Shown: positions 1 through 9,953 of the stretch, in pieces | Numbering within the stretch: the stretch's first letter is position 1 | Layout: the number at the start of each line of letters is the position of its first letter | DNA from: Spisula solida | Taxonomy: Eukaryota; Mollusca; Bivalvia; Venerida; Mactridae | DNA: 64,000 bases | Assembly (NCBI GenBank): GCA_947247005.1 | Contig: OX365955.1 | Span: 6,024,001 to 6,088,000, forward strand | Reading direction: 5' to 3' | Made by a program: the position numbers and the translations under genes | The notes under the pieces: model-generated | The model's input: only the letters and a program-made list of their open reading frames with translations | Database searches by the model: none | What the model was told of the DNA's origin: nothing

Positions 1-66
1 GTATCTACCTAATATACAATTAAATTTAAGCAGAACCGGGCATGTGTGAAAAAGGTTTTGTTCTTA

Positions 67-1944
67 GGGCCATATTCACATCCTCTCCTCCACTCTCACT
101 CACTGAGTTAATCCAAATTTAATTATCGTTTCGTCCGTGCGTTTGAGTGTGAACTCGACCTAACTAGAAATTGGTATTCACAACGGTAAGTGTAGCTGGA
201 GTTGACTCGACTGAGTGAGGAATTTTCGAGGGAGCGAAACGTCGACTTGACCTCGACTCCAACCACACTCAATGGAATGTAAGTGAATACCAAAGTTAGT
301 CACTAACTAAAATAGACAATCCACTATAGGAAGAAGAATTTGAGGAGATGGTTATACCTCTTAGAAATGTCCCAGATCATGAGCAATTCCTTAGAAAGCA
401 TGGATAATGTGAAATTATTGTAAAACTTCCATAGCTACACTCAAATGTGGTTACGTGCATACCGATTTAGCGTATGAATGTTGAAGTAATAAAACTATTG
501 TATTTTCAAATTAAATTAGACAACAAATTCTTACGATCGTGTGGGTTTGATAAATATATTACCATAACTATTTTATTTATAATTTGTTATCTAAAAGTAT
601 ATTATTTGGACAAACAAAGTTACTGTAATAAGTGTATAAAGTAGCTGGAATTAAAATTTAGTCATCTTACCGCGATGTCAATTCAATGCATGCTATTTAT
701 ATATGGAGCATAACAATGAAATTATATCATTTTTATTCCTTGCCATATCATTATTTTTAATTCCGTCCAGTGTTGATATGAAGATAACTGAACTATTTCA
801 ATGAAGAAAAAAACGTGCTAACTTGCAACACATACCGATGATGTGCATTATTTTTTCTTATTTGCAACCATTCATGAGTCCAAGTGCCGCCTCGATAGCC
901 TACTGTTAGAGCGTCCGCTTCGAATGTGGGAAGCACCGGGTTCCATCCGGGGTCACTTCACGCTAAAAACGAAATGGTATTAGTATTTCTCTTGTAAGAT
1001 GTCTAGCGTAATAAGCGAATGCTGGCTTCTCTTATGTTTATCGATTCCATTGTGACAATGGATAAACTCGGACATGAGGTGTCGAGGATGGTTAATATTA
1101 GTTCAAGGTTGGACCAACTTGTTTCATAATCAACCTAAAACCAAGAGCCATAATATGTAAATTATATTTTATACATGTCGCTTATTAAATGACATTCTAG
1201 GAATTATGGCTTTCTAGTTGTCGGGCTTCCCCGGAACGGTCTGAACGAAGTACGTGTAGTAATAAGTTTACAAAATCATCTGACAAGCTGCTTATAAAAG
1301 TAAACTAAGTTCATCTCATCTGACTTCTAAATTATTGACATGCAATTATCTGCTTGACGGTCGGTGGAATTAATATTGACGTGATATACTATTTAATATT
1401 GAGTCCATGCCGAAAACATACGGCATTTCGTATGGTGTATTCTTCGATATGATCATCCTTTATTCATTTAAAACTCGTACGCATTGTCTTGCATAAATGT
1501 TTTGTAAATATATACGTTCATTTAACGTTAATTACATCGAAGTTTTATGTTAACTGATCCACTATCATCATTACAATAATCATACTCTCTATTTGTGATT
1601 ATTCAAATGAAGGTTTCATTTGAGCGAGTTCAAGGAAATAATAAAGAATGTAGCAAAAAAAATCATCAAAATTATAATTTGACTGTGTTAGTATACATTA
1701 CGAAAATGCATCGAAACCCAACCAACCAATTCAATAATAAAGCACAGATTGTTTGTACAGTGTAATATCCTAACGTATATTATAACGGTCACACACTCAG
1801 GAAAGTCGAGGGTGAGTTACCCATGTGAATACCAAATCTCCACTCGACCTTCACTAACTCGACCGTCACTCCAGCTACACTTGAGGCTACCTTAGGTTAG
1901 TGTGAGTCGAGTTGGAGTGAAGGACCGACATGTGAATATGGGCC
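67..1944 (+). mobile_element. Non-autonomous TIR DNA transposon, copy 1
   Basis: The two ends are inverted: the left end starts GGGCCATATTCACAT and the right end finishes ATGTGAATATGGGCC. The ends are rich in GAGT/ACTC-type words (for example CTCCAGCTACACTT and AGTGTAGCTGGAGT). The body is nearly colinear with the second copy at 2607-4405. No long ORF survives; the short coding-like stretch seen at 2836 in copy 2 is broken here. No clear target-site duplication is visible at this copy. Superfamily is uncertain; the GGGCC end and the 3-bp duplication at copy 2 would fit PIF/Harbinger. Confidence 0.7.
884..957 (+). repeat. tRNA-like SINE head inside TIR element copy 1
   Basis: The stretch has an A-box-like word (TAGCCTACTGTTAGAGCG) and, about 35 bases on, a B-box-like word (GGGTTCCATCCGG), spaced as in a tRNA-derived pol III promoter. 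It occupies the same position in copies 1, 2 and 3 of the host element, so it was present before those copies arose. It does not fold as an intact tRNA. Confidence 0.5.
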
Positions 1945-2010
1945 TCAGACTTATTCATAAATCAGTTTCACCTTCTATCATATGGTCGTCAGCAAATACT
2001 GTAAAAAAAA

Positions 2011-2253
2011 GTGTACGCTTCCACGGCAGTTCGAAGGCTGACATATAGAGAATTTCAAAACAAGGCAACATGTAGATACTGCAAAACAGAAACTGTAGAC
2101 ATAAACTTACATCTCTTGGCACAATGTATGTATACTCGCCGTAAAAAAGTTGCACTCATACAGAGCATAACACACGTCTGTGGAGAAACTATAGGGACCT
2201 TTATAGACACAGCTGATAGTGAGTCCTTTACCCAATATTGGTTTAATGCCTGA
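2011..2253 (+). pseudogene. LINE (non-LTR retrotransposon) 3' end fragment
   Basis: An 80-codon open frame contains C-x2-C (residues 21-24) followed by H-L-L-A-x-C, the pattern of the zinc-binding tail that follows reverse transcriptase in many animal non-LTR elements. There is no reverse transcriptase upstream: an in-frame stop lies just before the fragment. It sits between two transposon copies and is best read as a dead 3' remnant. The assignment rests on this pattern alone. Confidence 0.4.
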
Positions 2254-2606
2254 TTGCCCGTATTATATTCATTATCCCATGACTTGCAATTATTAAGCTT
2301 TCTTGAGCTATCAATTAAATACACTCGGCAAAACTTATAAGTACACACTTGTTTATTTGCCGATAGCTCGGTCAATACGTGTTTGATCGTGCTGAAAATT
2401 TCAACATATGTAGACTGGATATGTAGAATTACAATATAATCGATGTTTTTAACATCTGATTAAAATTGTCACAAGCAGAATAAACTAATGATGACATCAG
2501 CAGAATCTAAAAAAACACAATAATGCAGTGTGTTCATCGGGCGATTGTCAGGTTGCTAATGCACATATGGCCCCTCTGCGTTGATACAGTACGGTTTCAA
2601 GTCTAT

Positions 2607-4405
2607 GGGCCATATTCACATCCTCTCCTCCACTCTCACTCACTGAGTTAATCCATATTTAATTATCGTTTCGTCCGTGCGTTTGAATGTTAACTCGACC
2701 TTACTAGAAATTGGTATTCACAACGGTAAGTGTAGCTGGAGTTGACTCGACTGAGTGAGGAATTTTCGAGGGAGCGAAACGTCGACTTGAGCTTGACTCC
2801 AACTAAACTCAATGGAATGTAAGTGAATACCTAAAATGGACAATCCACTCGAGGTAGAAGAATTTGAGGAGATGATTTTACCTTTTAGAATTGTCCCGAA
2901 GAGGAGCAATTCCTTAGAAAGCATGGATAGTGTTAAATTCTTTGGAAAGTTCCCCCAGCTACACTCAAAGGTGGTTACGTGCATACCGATTAAGCGCACG
3001 AATGTTGAACAAATAAAGTTATTGTATTTTCAAATTAAATAAGACAACAAATTCATATGATCGTGTGGGTTGATAAATAAATTACCATAAATATAAATTT
3101 ATTTATAATTTGTTATCTAAAAGTATATTATTTCGACAAATACAGTTACTGTAATAAGTGTATTAGTATCTGGAATTAAAATTTAGTCATCTTACCGCGA
3201 TGTTAAATAAATGCATGCTATTTATATATGGAGCGTAACTATGAAATTTATACACTTACACAATTTACAAACTTACAACTCATACCGATGATGTGCATTA
3301 TTTTTTTCTTATTTGCAATCATTCATGAGTCAACGTGCGGCCTCGATAGCCTGCTGTTAGAGCGTCCGCTTCGAGTGTGGGAAGTCCCATGTTCGATCCA
3401 GGGTCACTACTTGCTAAAAACGAAATGGTATTAGAATGTCCCTTGCAAAATGTCTAGCATAATAAGCGAAAGCTGGCTTCTCTTATGTATATCAATATCA
3501 TTGTGATGATGAATGAAATCGGGCATGAGGTGTCGAGAATGGTTAATATTAGGTCAAGGTTGTATCAACTTGTTTCATAATCAACCTAAAACCAAGAAGT
3601 TCATGCATAAGCTATAATATTTATTATGTTTTATACATGTCGCTCATTAAATGAAATTCTAGGAATTATGGCTTTCTAGTTGTTGGGCTTCTCCGGAACG
3701 GTCTGGACGATGTATGTGTAGTAATTAGTTTACGAAATCATCTGACAGTGAAGCTGCTTATAAAAGTAAACTGAATTCATCTCATCTGACTTCTAAATTA
3801 TTAACATGATATTACCTGCTTGACGGTCGGTGGAATTTATATTGACGTGATATGAGGCATTTGGTAAGGCGTCTTCTTCGATATGAGCATCCTTTATTCA
3901 TTTAAAACTCGTTCGCATTGTCTTGCATAAATGTTTTCTTGGAATATATCATTGAAAATATATACGTTCATGTAACGTTAATTTCATCGAAGTTTTATGT
4001 TAACTGATCTCTATTATCTTTACAATAATCATACTCTCTATTTGTGATTATTCAAATGAAGGTTTTATGTGAGCGAGTTCAAAGAAATATAAAGAATGTA
4101 GCATAAAAACCATCAAAATTATAGTTTGACTTTGTTAGTACATTTGTATACATGTATATTAGATAAATGCATCGAAACCCAACCAACTAATTCAATAATA
4201 AAGCACAGATTGTTTGTACAGTGTAATATCCTAACGTATATTATACCGGTCACCCACTCAGGAAAGTCGAGGGTGAGTTACCCATGTGAATACCAAATCT
4301 CCACTCGACCTTCACTAACTCGACCGTCACTCCAGCTACACTTGAGGCTACCTTAGGTTAGTGTAAGTCGAGTTGGAGTGGAGGACCGACATGTGAATAT
4401 GGGCC
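2607..4405 (+). mobile_element. Non-autonomous TIR DNA transposon, copy 2
   Basis: This has the same ends as copy 1 (GGGCCATATTCACAT and its reverse). The flanks are CTAT on the left and TATGA on the right, consistent with a 3-bp TAT target duplication. It contains a 68-codon open frame (2836-3042, starting MDNPLEVEEFEEM) that is broken in copy 1 and is not recognised, and the tRNA-like SINE head at 3337-3410. It is inserted inside the TA-flanked MITE at 2322-4862. Confidence 0.7.
3337..3410 (+). repeat. tRNA-like SINE head inside TIR element copy 2
   Basis: This is the best preserved of the tRNA-like heads: TAGCCTGCTGTTAGAGCG (A-box region) and TGTTCGATCCAGG (B-box region). The tail that follows, running to about 3595, is related to the SINE at 59930-60156. 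Confidence 0.5.
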
Positions 4406-5149
4406 TATGATTCTCTCACGGACACAGTAATAAAGAAAAGAATGATAGGAACAAGCCAAATTTAGGTTTAGAAATATCGACTTCGGATAAAAAATGTAAT
4501 TTGGGACATGGTTAACTCCCCTTGACTATAACAAAAACTTTTGTTTTTAAAAGTAAAAAAACACCATTTTGTTGTTTGAAAAATCGAATTATTTTGTGTT
4601 TTTTTAATTTGACAATAAATCTTAAATTTAAATTTACCTTACATAAAATAATTTGCACATACGCGTCAATTTCACGGCCATTTTACGGTTTTTGACGTTT
4701 CATGGTTCAATGAACCGCTGTATTTAATTTTGAAAAAAAAACTTTATTTATCCAGTCCTTTGATAGTCAATACCTTGTACACAAAATTTCCTGCAAAAAT
4801 GATAAAAAATAAAAAAGTTATAATGATAAAACGACGTGTGTACTTATAAGTTTTGCCGAGTGTACATACATGATATTTGTACATCACACGCACGTAAACA
4901 AAGTGAGAACGCATAAAGCTTAGTTCGAAATAATTAGTTAACTAGAAAGCATGTTCACTAATAGTAGACACAAAGCAATGACATAACATGTATTTGTAAA
5001 ATGTGTTTGTTCCATATTATATTATTCCTATGCATTCTCTATCTTTATATTTCACATGTGCTTTGTATATTAATGTTGTTCTCTATCAATTATCACTATT
5101 TCTATTGTTCATAAAATGAATGTATACATCACTGTAAACGTATAATTTA

Positions 5150-5755
5150 TCCTTTCCGCTACCACGATTTTTTTTGGGGGGGGGGGGGCTATGAGAAATT
5201 CATATGGTCCCTATACCCCGTCCCTGAGACACTATTGACTTGCAGCACTGATAAAAACTCGATACATCCGGATGCTACACACATACCCCAAACCGGAAGT
5301 AGGAAAAATTGTCATCATTTCGACTAAAGGTCACCGGAAGTGACGATGTGACGGTGACCCTTGCGCGAAAAACTTCTTTTTTTATAGCTTGACAGGCCTA
5401 CTTTTTGGCCCCTTTAGGGCATTGATCCCGGCCCCTTTTGTCTACCCTTATATCCCTTCTATAGAAAAATAAAAACTTTTTGGCGCTAAATGTTAATGCA
5501 ATTCCACAGGGAATCGTACCGCAATGGTTGGTAGGACCAGTAATTTCAGTTTTGTAAAATCTACGTTCAAAGCCCTCTTTAAAGGGGTCCAGCGGGCCCA
5601 ATAACCTGTGCACGACCCTGGGACCGTAATATCCTTTAGTCTGGGATGCCTGTGTACCCATGGCAGCAAAATTCACGAATTTAGGTCGAAAACTACGGAA
5701 GGGAAAATGGCCATACCAGCGAGTCTGAATTAGTACGCTATGGTAGCGGAAAGGA
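5150..5755. mobile_element. TIR element with TA flanks and a G-run
   Basis: The ends TCCTTTCCGCTACCA (left) and its reverse TGGTAGCGGAAAGGA (right) are each flanked by TA, a Tc1/mariner-like signature. A run of T then G lies just inside the left end (about 5168-5188). A 92-codon minus-strand open frame at 5398-5676 lies wholly inside the element. It resembles no family I recognise and may be chance. Confidence 0.6.
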
Positions 5756-5773
5756 TATATTCTACCTCGCGCA

Positions 5774-6013
5774 GATTGTCCATTTTAGTTGGTGACTAAC
5801 TTTGGTATTCACAAACATTCGATTGAGTGTGGTTGGAGTCGACGTTTCGCTCCCTCGAAAATTCCTCACTCAGTCGAGTCAACTCCAGCTACACTTACCG
5901 TTGTGAATACCAATTTCTAGTTAGGACGAGTTTATACTCAAACGCACGGACTAAACGATAATTAAAGTTGGATTAACTCAGTGAGAGTGGAGGAGAGGAT
6001 GTGAATATGGCCC
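5774..6013 (-). mobile_element. Inverted 5' end of the GGGCC TIR element (copy 3, rearranged)
   Basis: The stretch is the reverse complement of the first ~250 bases of the elements at 67 and 2607 and ends GTGAATATGGCCC. The body sequence of the same family continues in the opposite (plus) orientation from about 6041 to 6960. Copy 3 is therefore internally rearranged. Confidence 0.65.
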
Positions 6014-6040
6014 TGAATCTTCGAAATTCATCGTCATTAT

Positions 6041-6960
6041 GCACTCAAATGGGGTTACTTGAATACCAATTTAGAGCACGAATGTTGAACTAATAAAGTT
6101 ATTGTATTATCAAATTAAATTAAACAACTAATATATAAGAAAGTGTGTGTTGATTAATATGCAACCACAAATATACATTTATTTATAAGTTGATATCTAA
6201 AAGTATATTATTTGGACAAATAAAGTTACTGTAATACGTGTATAAAGTATCTGGAATTAAAATGTAGACATCGTACCGGGATGTTAATTTAATGCATGGT
6301 ATTTATATGTGGAGCATTACCATGGAATCATATTGCTTTTATTCTTTACCATAGCATTGTTCTAATACCGTCCAGTGTTGATATAAGGATGACTGAAATA
6401 CTAAGTATTTCAATGAAAAACAAAACGTGCTAACTTGCAACACATACCGATTATGTGCATTATTTCTTTCTTATTTTCAATCATTCATGAGTCAAAGTTC
6501 CGCCAAAGATAGCCTAGCTCAGAGTGCGGGAAGCACCAGGTTCAATCCGGGGTCACTACGAAATAGTATTAATATTTTCCTTGCAATAATGTCCAGCATA
6601 ATAAGCGAAAGCTGTCTTCTCTTCTCTTATTATATATAGTAATGACGGGAAGAAAGGGAATTTCAAAGCTCTGTATTTTGTGATATAATTTCTTAGGTCT
6701 GTGGTCTGTACGATGTACGGTGCAGTAATGAGTTTGCAAAATTATCTACAGTGAATCTGCCTACAAAAGTAAACTGAGTTCATCTCTGACTTCTAAATTA
6801 TTAACATGACATAACCTGCTTGGCGGTCGGTGGAATTCATATGGATGTGATATAATATTAAATACTGAGTTCACTCCGAAAACATAATTATTTTGTCTTC
6901 TTCGATATTTGCACCTTTATTCATTTAAAACTCGTATGATTGTCTTGCTTAAATGTTTTG
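6041..6960 (+). mobile_element. Body of TIR element copy 3, spanning the start of duplicated segment A
   Basis: This is colinear with 2950-3950 of copy 2, including a deleted version of the tRNA-like SINE head (about 6490-6560). From 6133 onward the sequence is repeated at 26741, so the left edge of the A/B duplication lies inside a transposon. A 70-codon open frame (6427-6639) runs through the SINE head and is not a gene. Confidence 0.6.
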
Positions 6961-7209
6961 TTGGAATGGATTTACAGAAACTTAAAATTTAGACGATTTT
7001 TTCGCTGCAAACGACCTATAACAAGTCTAAAACGGTGAATTAGGCCAAGTAAACAAATATTTGGCTTCATTGGATATTCATATGTCATTATGTGAAATTT
7101 CGTGTTAATAAATGCATTGTTAAAAAATATTAATCAACTAGGAATTGTGTTCACAGTCGTTTTTCGTAATCTCATGAGTGTTCCTCTCGAGTGAGTTTCG
7201 GCATTTTAT

Positions 7210-7425
7210 GTGTTTTTCAAGATGAACAGTTATGCCGATTTTGATGATTGGCGCGTGAATTCTGGTCCAAATGCATTGCACGTGCAAAAATGTATTATTA
7301 CGCAATACACAGAATGCAAAACAAAGTTAATAAACCAATACCCAGCTGCATCTCTTAATTATGTATCGGTATGCGAAATGTCAGGTGAATACATGCATTT
7401 TTCACAATACGGGAATGAAATATAA
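7210..7425 (+). other. Unrecognised 71-codon open frame (copy A)
   Basis: The frame starts MFFKMNSYADFDDW and has an ordinary amino-acid composition with several Cys and Tyr. In copy B (27708-28010) the same reading frame is open further upstream but is cut by a 139-bp MITE. I see no domain, signal peptide or convincing splice sites. It could be an old exon, a transposon-derived fragment or chance. Confidence 0.2.
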
Positions 7426-7886
7426 ACTGGCGGGTTAGAACTTTTGTGGGAGTGTATGTTGTGTTTAACAAACGAAGCAGATTTATGCAACAATCCCAGA
7501 GAAAACCGCATGCACCAGAACAGTCATGGGGAAGTATAGCACGGAGAATTTGACCTGATTCCTACATGTATGCATGAATATAAATAAGTTCTTGTGTTGA
7601 AAATATAAAATTCCGCGAGCAAATCGTGCAAGATCACTTCTTTGGATCTGTGTTGGTAATTCACCTAGAGCATCTTCGTGATACCTCCCGCTTACGAAAA
7701 CATACAAGTGGAATAATAAATATAGACAATATATCAGCTGTTAATTAAAGGTCGAGTTGAGTTGTGTCAAATTCTCCTTACTATATTACTGCAAACAACT
7801 GGCAACATTGCAGTACAGTATTCCACAAGCAACAGATGATATTGCAAAAAGTAAATTAATAACCAGTGATACTTTGTTGATCATAC

Positions 7887-7892
7887 TTTATT
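7887..7892 (-). terminator. Candidate distal AATAAA polyadenylation signal, U1A copy A
   Basis: AATAAA on the minus strand, about 2.06 kb past the U1A stop. An ATTGCAC U1A-binding word lies about 45 nt upstream in the transcript direction (7936-7942). The counterpart in copy B is 33353-33358. Use of this site is inferred only. Confidence 0.3.
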
Positions 7893-8246
7893 GAAAATCA
7901 CCAAAAACATACAAATAGTGACATATTTCCGTAGTGTGCAATGGATATTCGTCTTTATATAAGTATACTCAAATGCAAAAGTGTGCACTTTTTAAATTTT
8001 GGTTATTGTACAAGGTATCTAGCAGCAACAGTTGTTATGGTGACCGTGAAATGGTTCAGGGATGACTTAATCAATGTGGTACGTATATTTGATCGAGACA
8101 TCCTAATATTTGGCCGAGTATTGTTACCACTACGGCAAACATAGACCGTATGATATATCATCACAATAATATCCAAAATCAAAAGTGCACTTTTTTTGCA
8201 TTCAAGTATATTTAAACATTATTTTTGAAAGACAAGCTCAACAGAC

Positions 8247-8323
8247 TTTAATTGCAAAGTCCATTAACAATCTTACAAGAAGTATATAGTGCAATGTCTA
8301 TCCATTCTGTTTCACTGTGCAAT
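8247..8323 (-). promoter_or_regulatory. Candidate U1A autoregulatory polyadenylation element, copy A
   Basis: On the minus strand two exact ATTGCAC words (8317-8323, then 8289-8295) lie 28 nt apart, followed 37 nt later by ATTAAA (8247-8252). ATTGCAC is the loop sequence U1A recognises in U1 snRNA. In vertebrates two such boxes just upstream of the poly(A) signal of U1A's own mRNA let the protein block polyadenylation. Here the first box can sit in a loop closed by ATCCAT pairing with ATGGAT. The site lies about 1.6 kb past the stop, so it needs a long 3' UTR. Confidence 0.45.
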
Positions 8324-8756
8324 GATGGATTAGAACTAACACTTCCAGTAAGACATTAAATTATTAATACAAACGCTTCACATGAAACAAACACTACTGT
8401 GAAGTGTTTTAAACACTGTCAAGCATTCAGAGATCAGCATTATAGTTCAAACACTGCTGAGTATTCTGAACACAACAGAGCATCTCAAACACCAGAGAAT
8501 AGTAAATACCCAGGTAAATACAAATAGTCAATAATCCAGAAACACTTATAAGGTAACTTCCGCAGTGCTCACAAGTTAATCAATTGACACAAACTTGTGG
8601 ATCAGTGGCATGGATCACTTGGAAGAAACTAGGAACTCATGTACTTCAAATTACAAATGAAACTTCAATAGTTGAATTGACCACATGATTTCTAACCAGG
8701 ATCCAGAGATGATACTTTTGCTACACAAATTGTACCACTGGGATTTACTAACATTA

Positions 8757-8950
8757 ACAAGAGATGTTTGTAAAACACATATGCCCCCATTGCAGCTCAA
8801 TAGTCAGAAATGGTAAAGGTCACAATGACCTTGACCTTTGACATCAAAGTCCTAGGACAAAGCATTCTTGAGTTATTGAACGGAAACCATTTGGTCTACA
8901 GACCGACATGTGCAAAACAATATACCCCCTCATCAAAGATGGGGGGCATA
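8757..8950 (+). mobile_element. ACAAGAGATGTTTG-family element (copy A, U1A 3' region)
   Basis: It starts ACAAGAGATGTTTGTAAAAC, carries ATGCCCCC near the left and GGGGGGCAT near the right (subterminal inverted repeats), and has the core word AAGGTCACAATGACCTTGAC. It is a short member of the family seen at 17750-18463 and 53497-53755. The same element is present in copy B at 34226-34419, so it predates the duplication. Confidence 0.6.
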
Positions 8951-9953
8951 CTCACAAAACAGAACACAGTGGACGTAAATATCAACCAAATGTTAGATGA
9001 CCGAGGAGCGCTTAGGACAATTGTAAGTTTTTAATGGCTCCCCAACGTAAAATTACAACGAGGCATATTAAAATTTAACAGTATTATGCATAATTTGCTT
9101 CTAGGTGTAAGTTTAACTGTACGTTATCAGTCTGATGAAATTTGATATAAGAGGAACATAATACACACTGATTAAGCGAAAGAATATATTTAGGCTAGCT
9201 TCCATTGTTTAAGTGCTTGAAGCCCCATTAAGACCTAAACGGCTATTTTCAAAAAGCATTAACTTGGTAACCCTTCTGCAGAATGATGCATTCGGAGCAC
9301 TTTAGTTGAGCCCCAAAGGTGGAAAACACCATAAGATGGAAAAAAACAGAGTGTACAGTCTCCTGTTGGTCTGTAGAAAAAATAATGTATTGTAAACTAA
9401 ACAATAATGCAAGATTTATAGTCTAAGGGAAGCAACTCTAGCAAAATTAGTATTTTGTCTTCAATACATGATACCAAGACAGTTAACACCCAAATGTAAA
9501 ATGTGTGTAAGGGAGACGACTCAAATAATGGAATCAAACTTGACCAACAAACATTACAGTTGTTAAAATGATGTGCAGCTCCATCGTGCAATGGTCTAAC
9601 ATTTGGCTTATATGATGGGGGAAATATACAAATGTATTTTGATCCAATCAATACAGGCACATGCAGCTACAAGAGACAGGTTTGAGACTAGCGCTGCTAC
9701 TTAAATGAAAATGCTCTTTATAAGAAACATCAATGTTTAAATTCCATCAACAATCTTAAAGTAAAGTAGTTTGATTTTTACATTCAATGTTTGTTGTGCT
9801 TTAATGTTATTTGTAAACATTTTTTTAGTTTTATACGGCCGCCGATTCACAACACCCGTTATAAATTAAAGAAATAGCTAAACTTAAACCATATCTCTTC
9901 TAGCTACAAAAGTAACCCATTTGCAAATTACAAAATATGAATGAATAGTGAGA

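Larger units (their letters stand above)
2322..4862. mobile_element. Tc1/mariner-type MITE carrying a nested TIR element
   Basis: A perfect inverted repeat starting CACTCGGCAAAACTTATAAG lies at 2322-2348 and, reversed, at 4836-4862, with TA immediately outside each end. The TA duplication fits Tc1/mariner. The host is split by the GGGCC element at 2607-4405; without it the MITE would be about 740 bp. No transposase is present. Confidence 0.65.

Noticed and set aside
5398..5676. 92-codon open frame as a transposase or host gene
   Set aside because: It lies wholly inside a 606-bp TIR element, has no transposase catalytic pattern, and has no homologue that I recognise.
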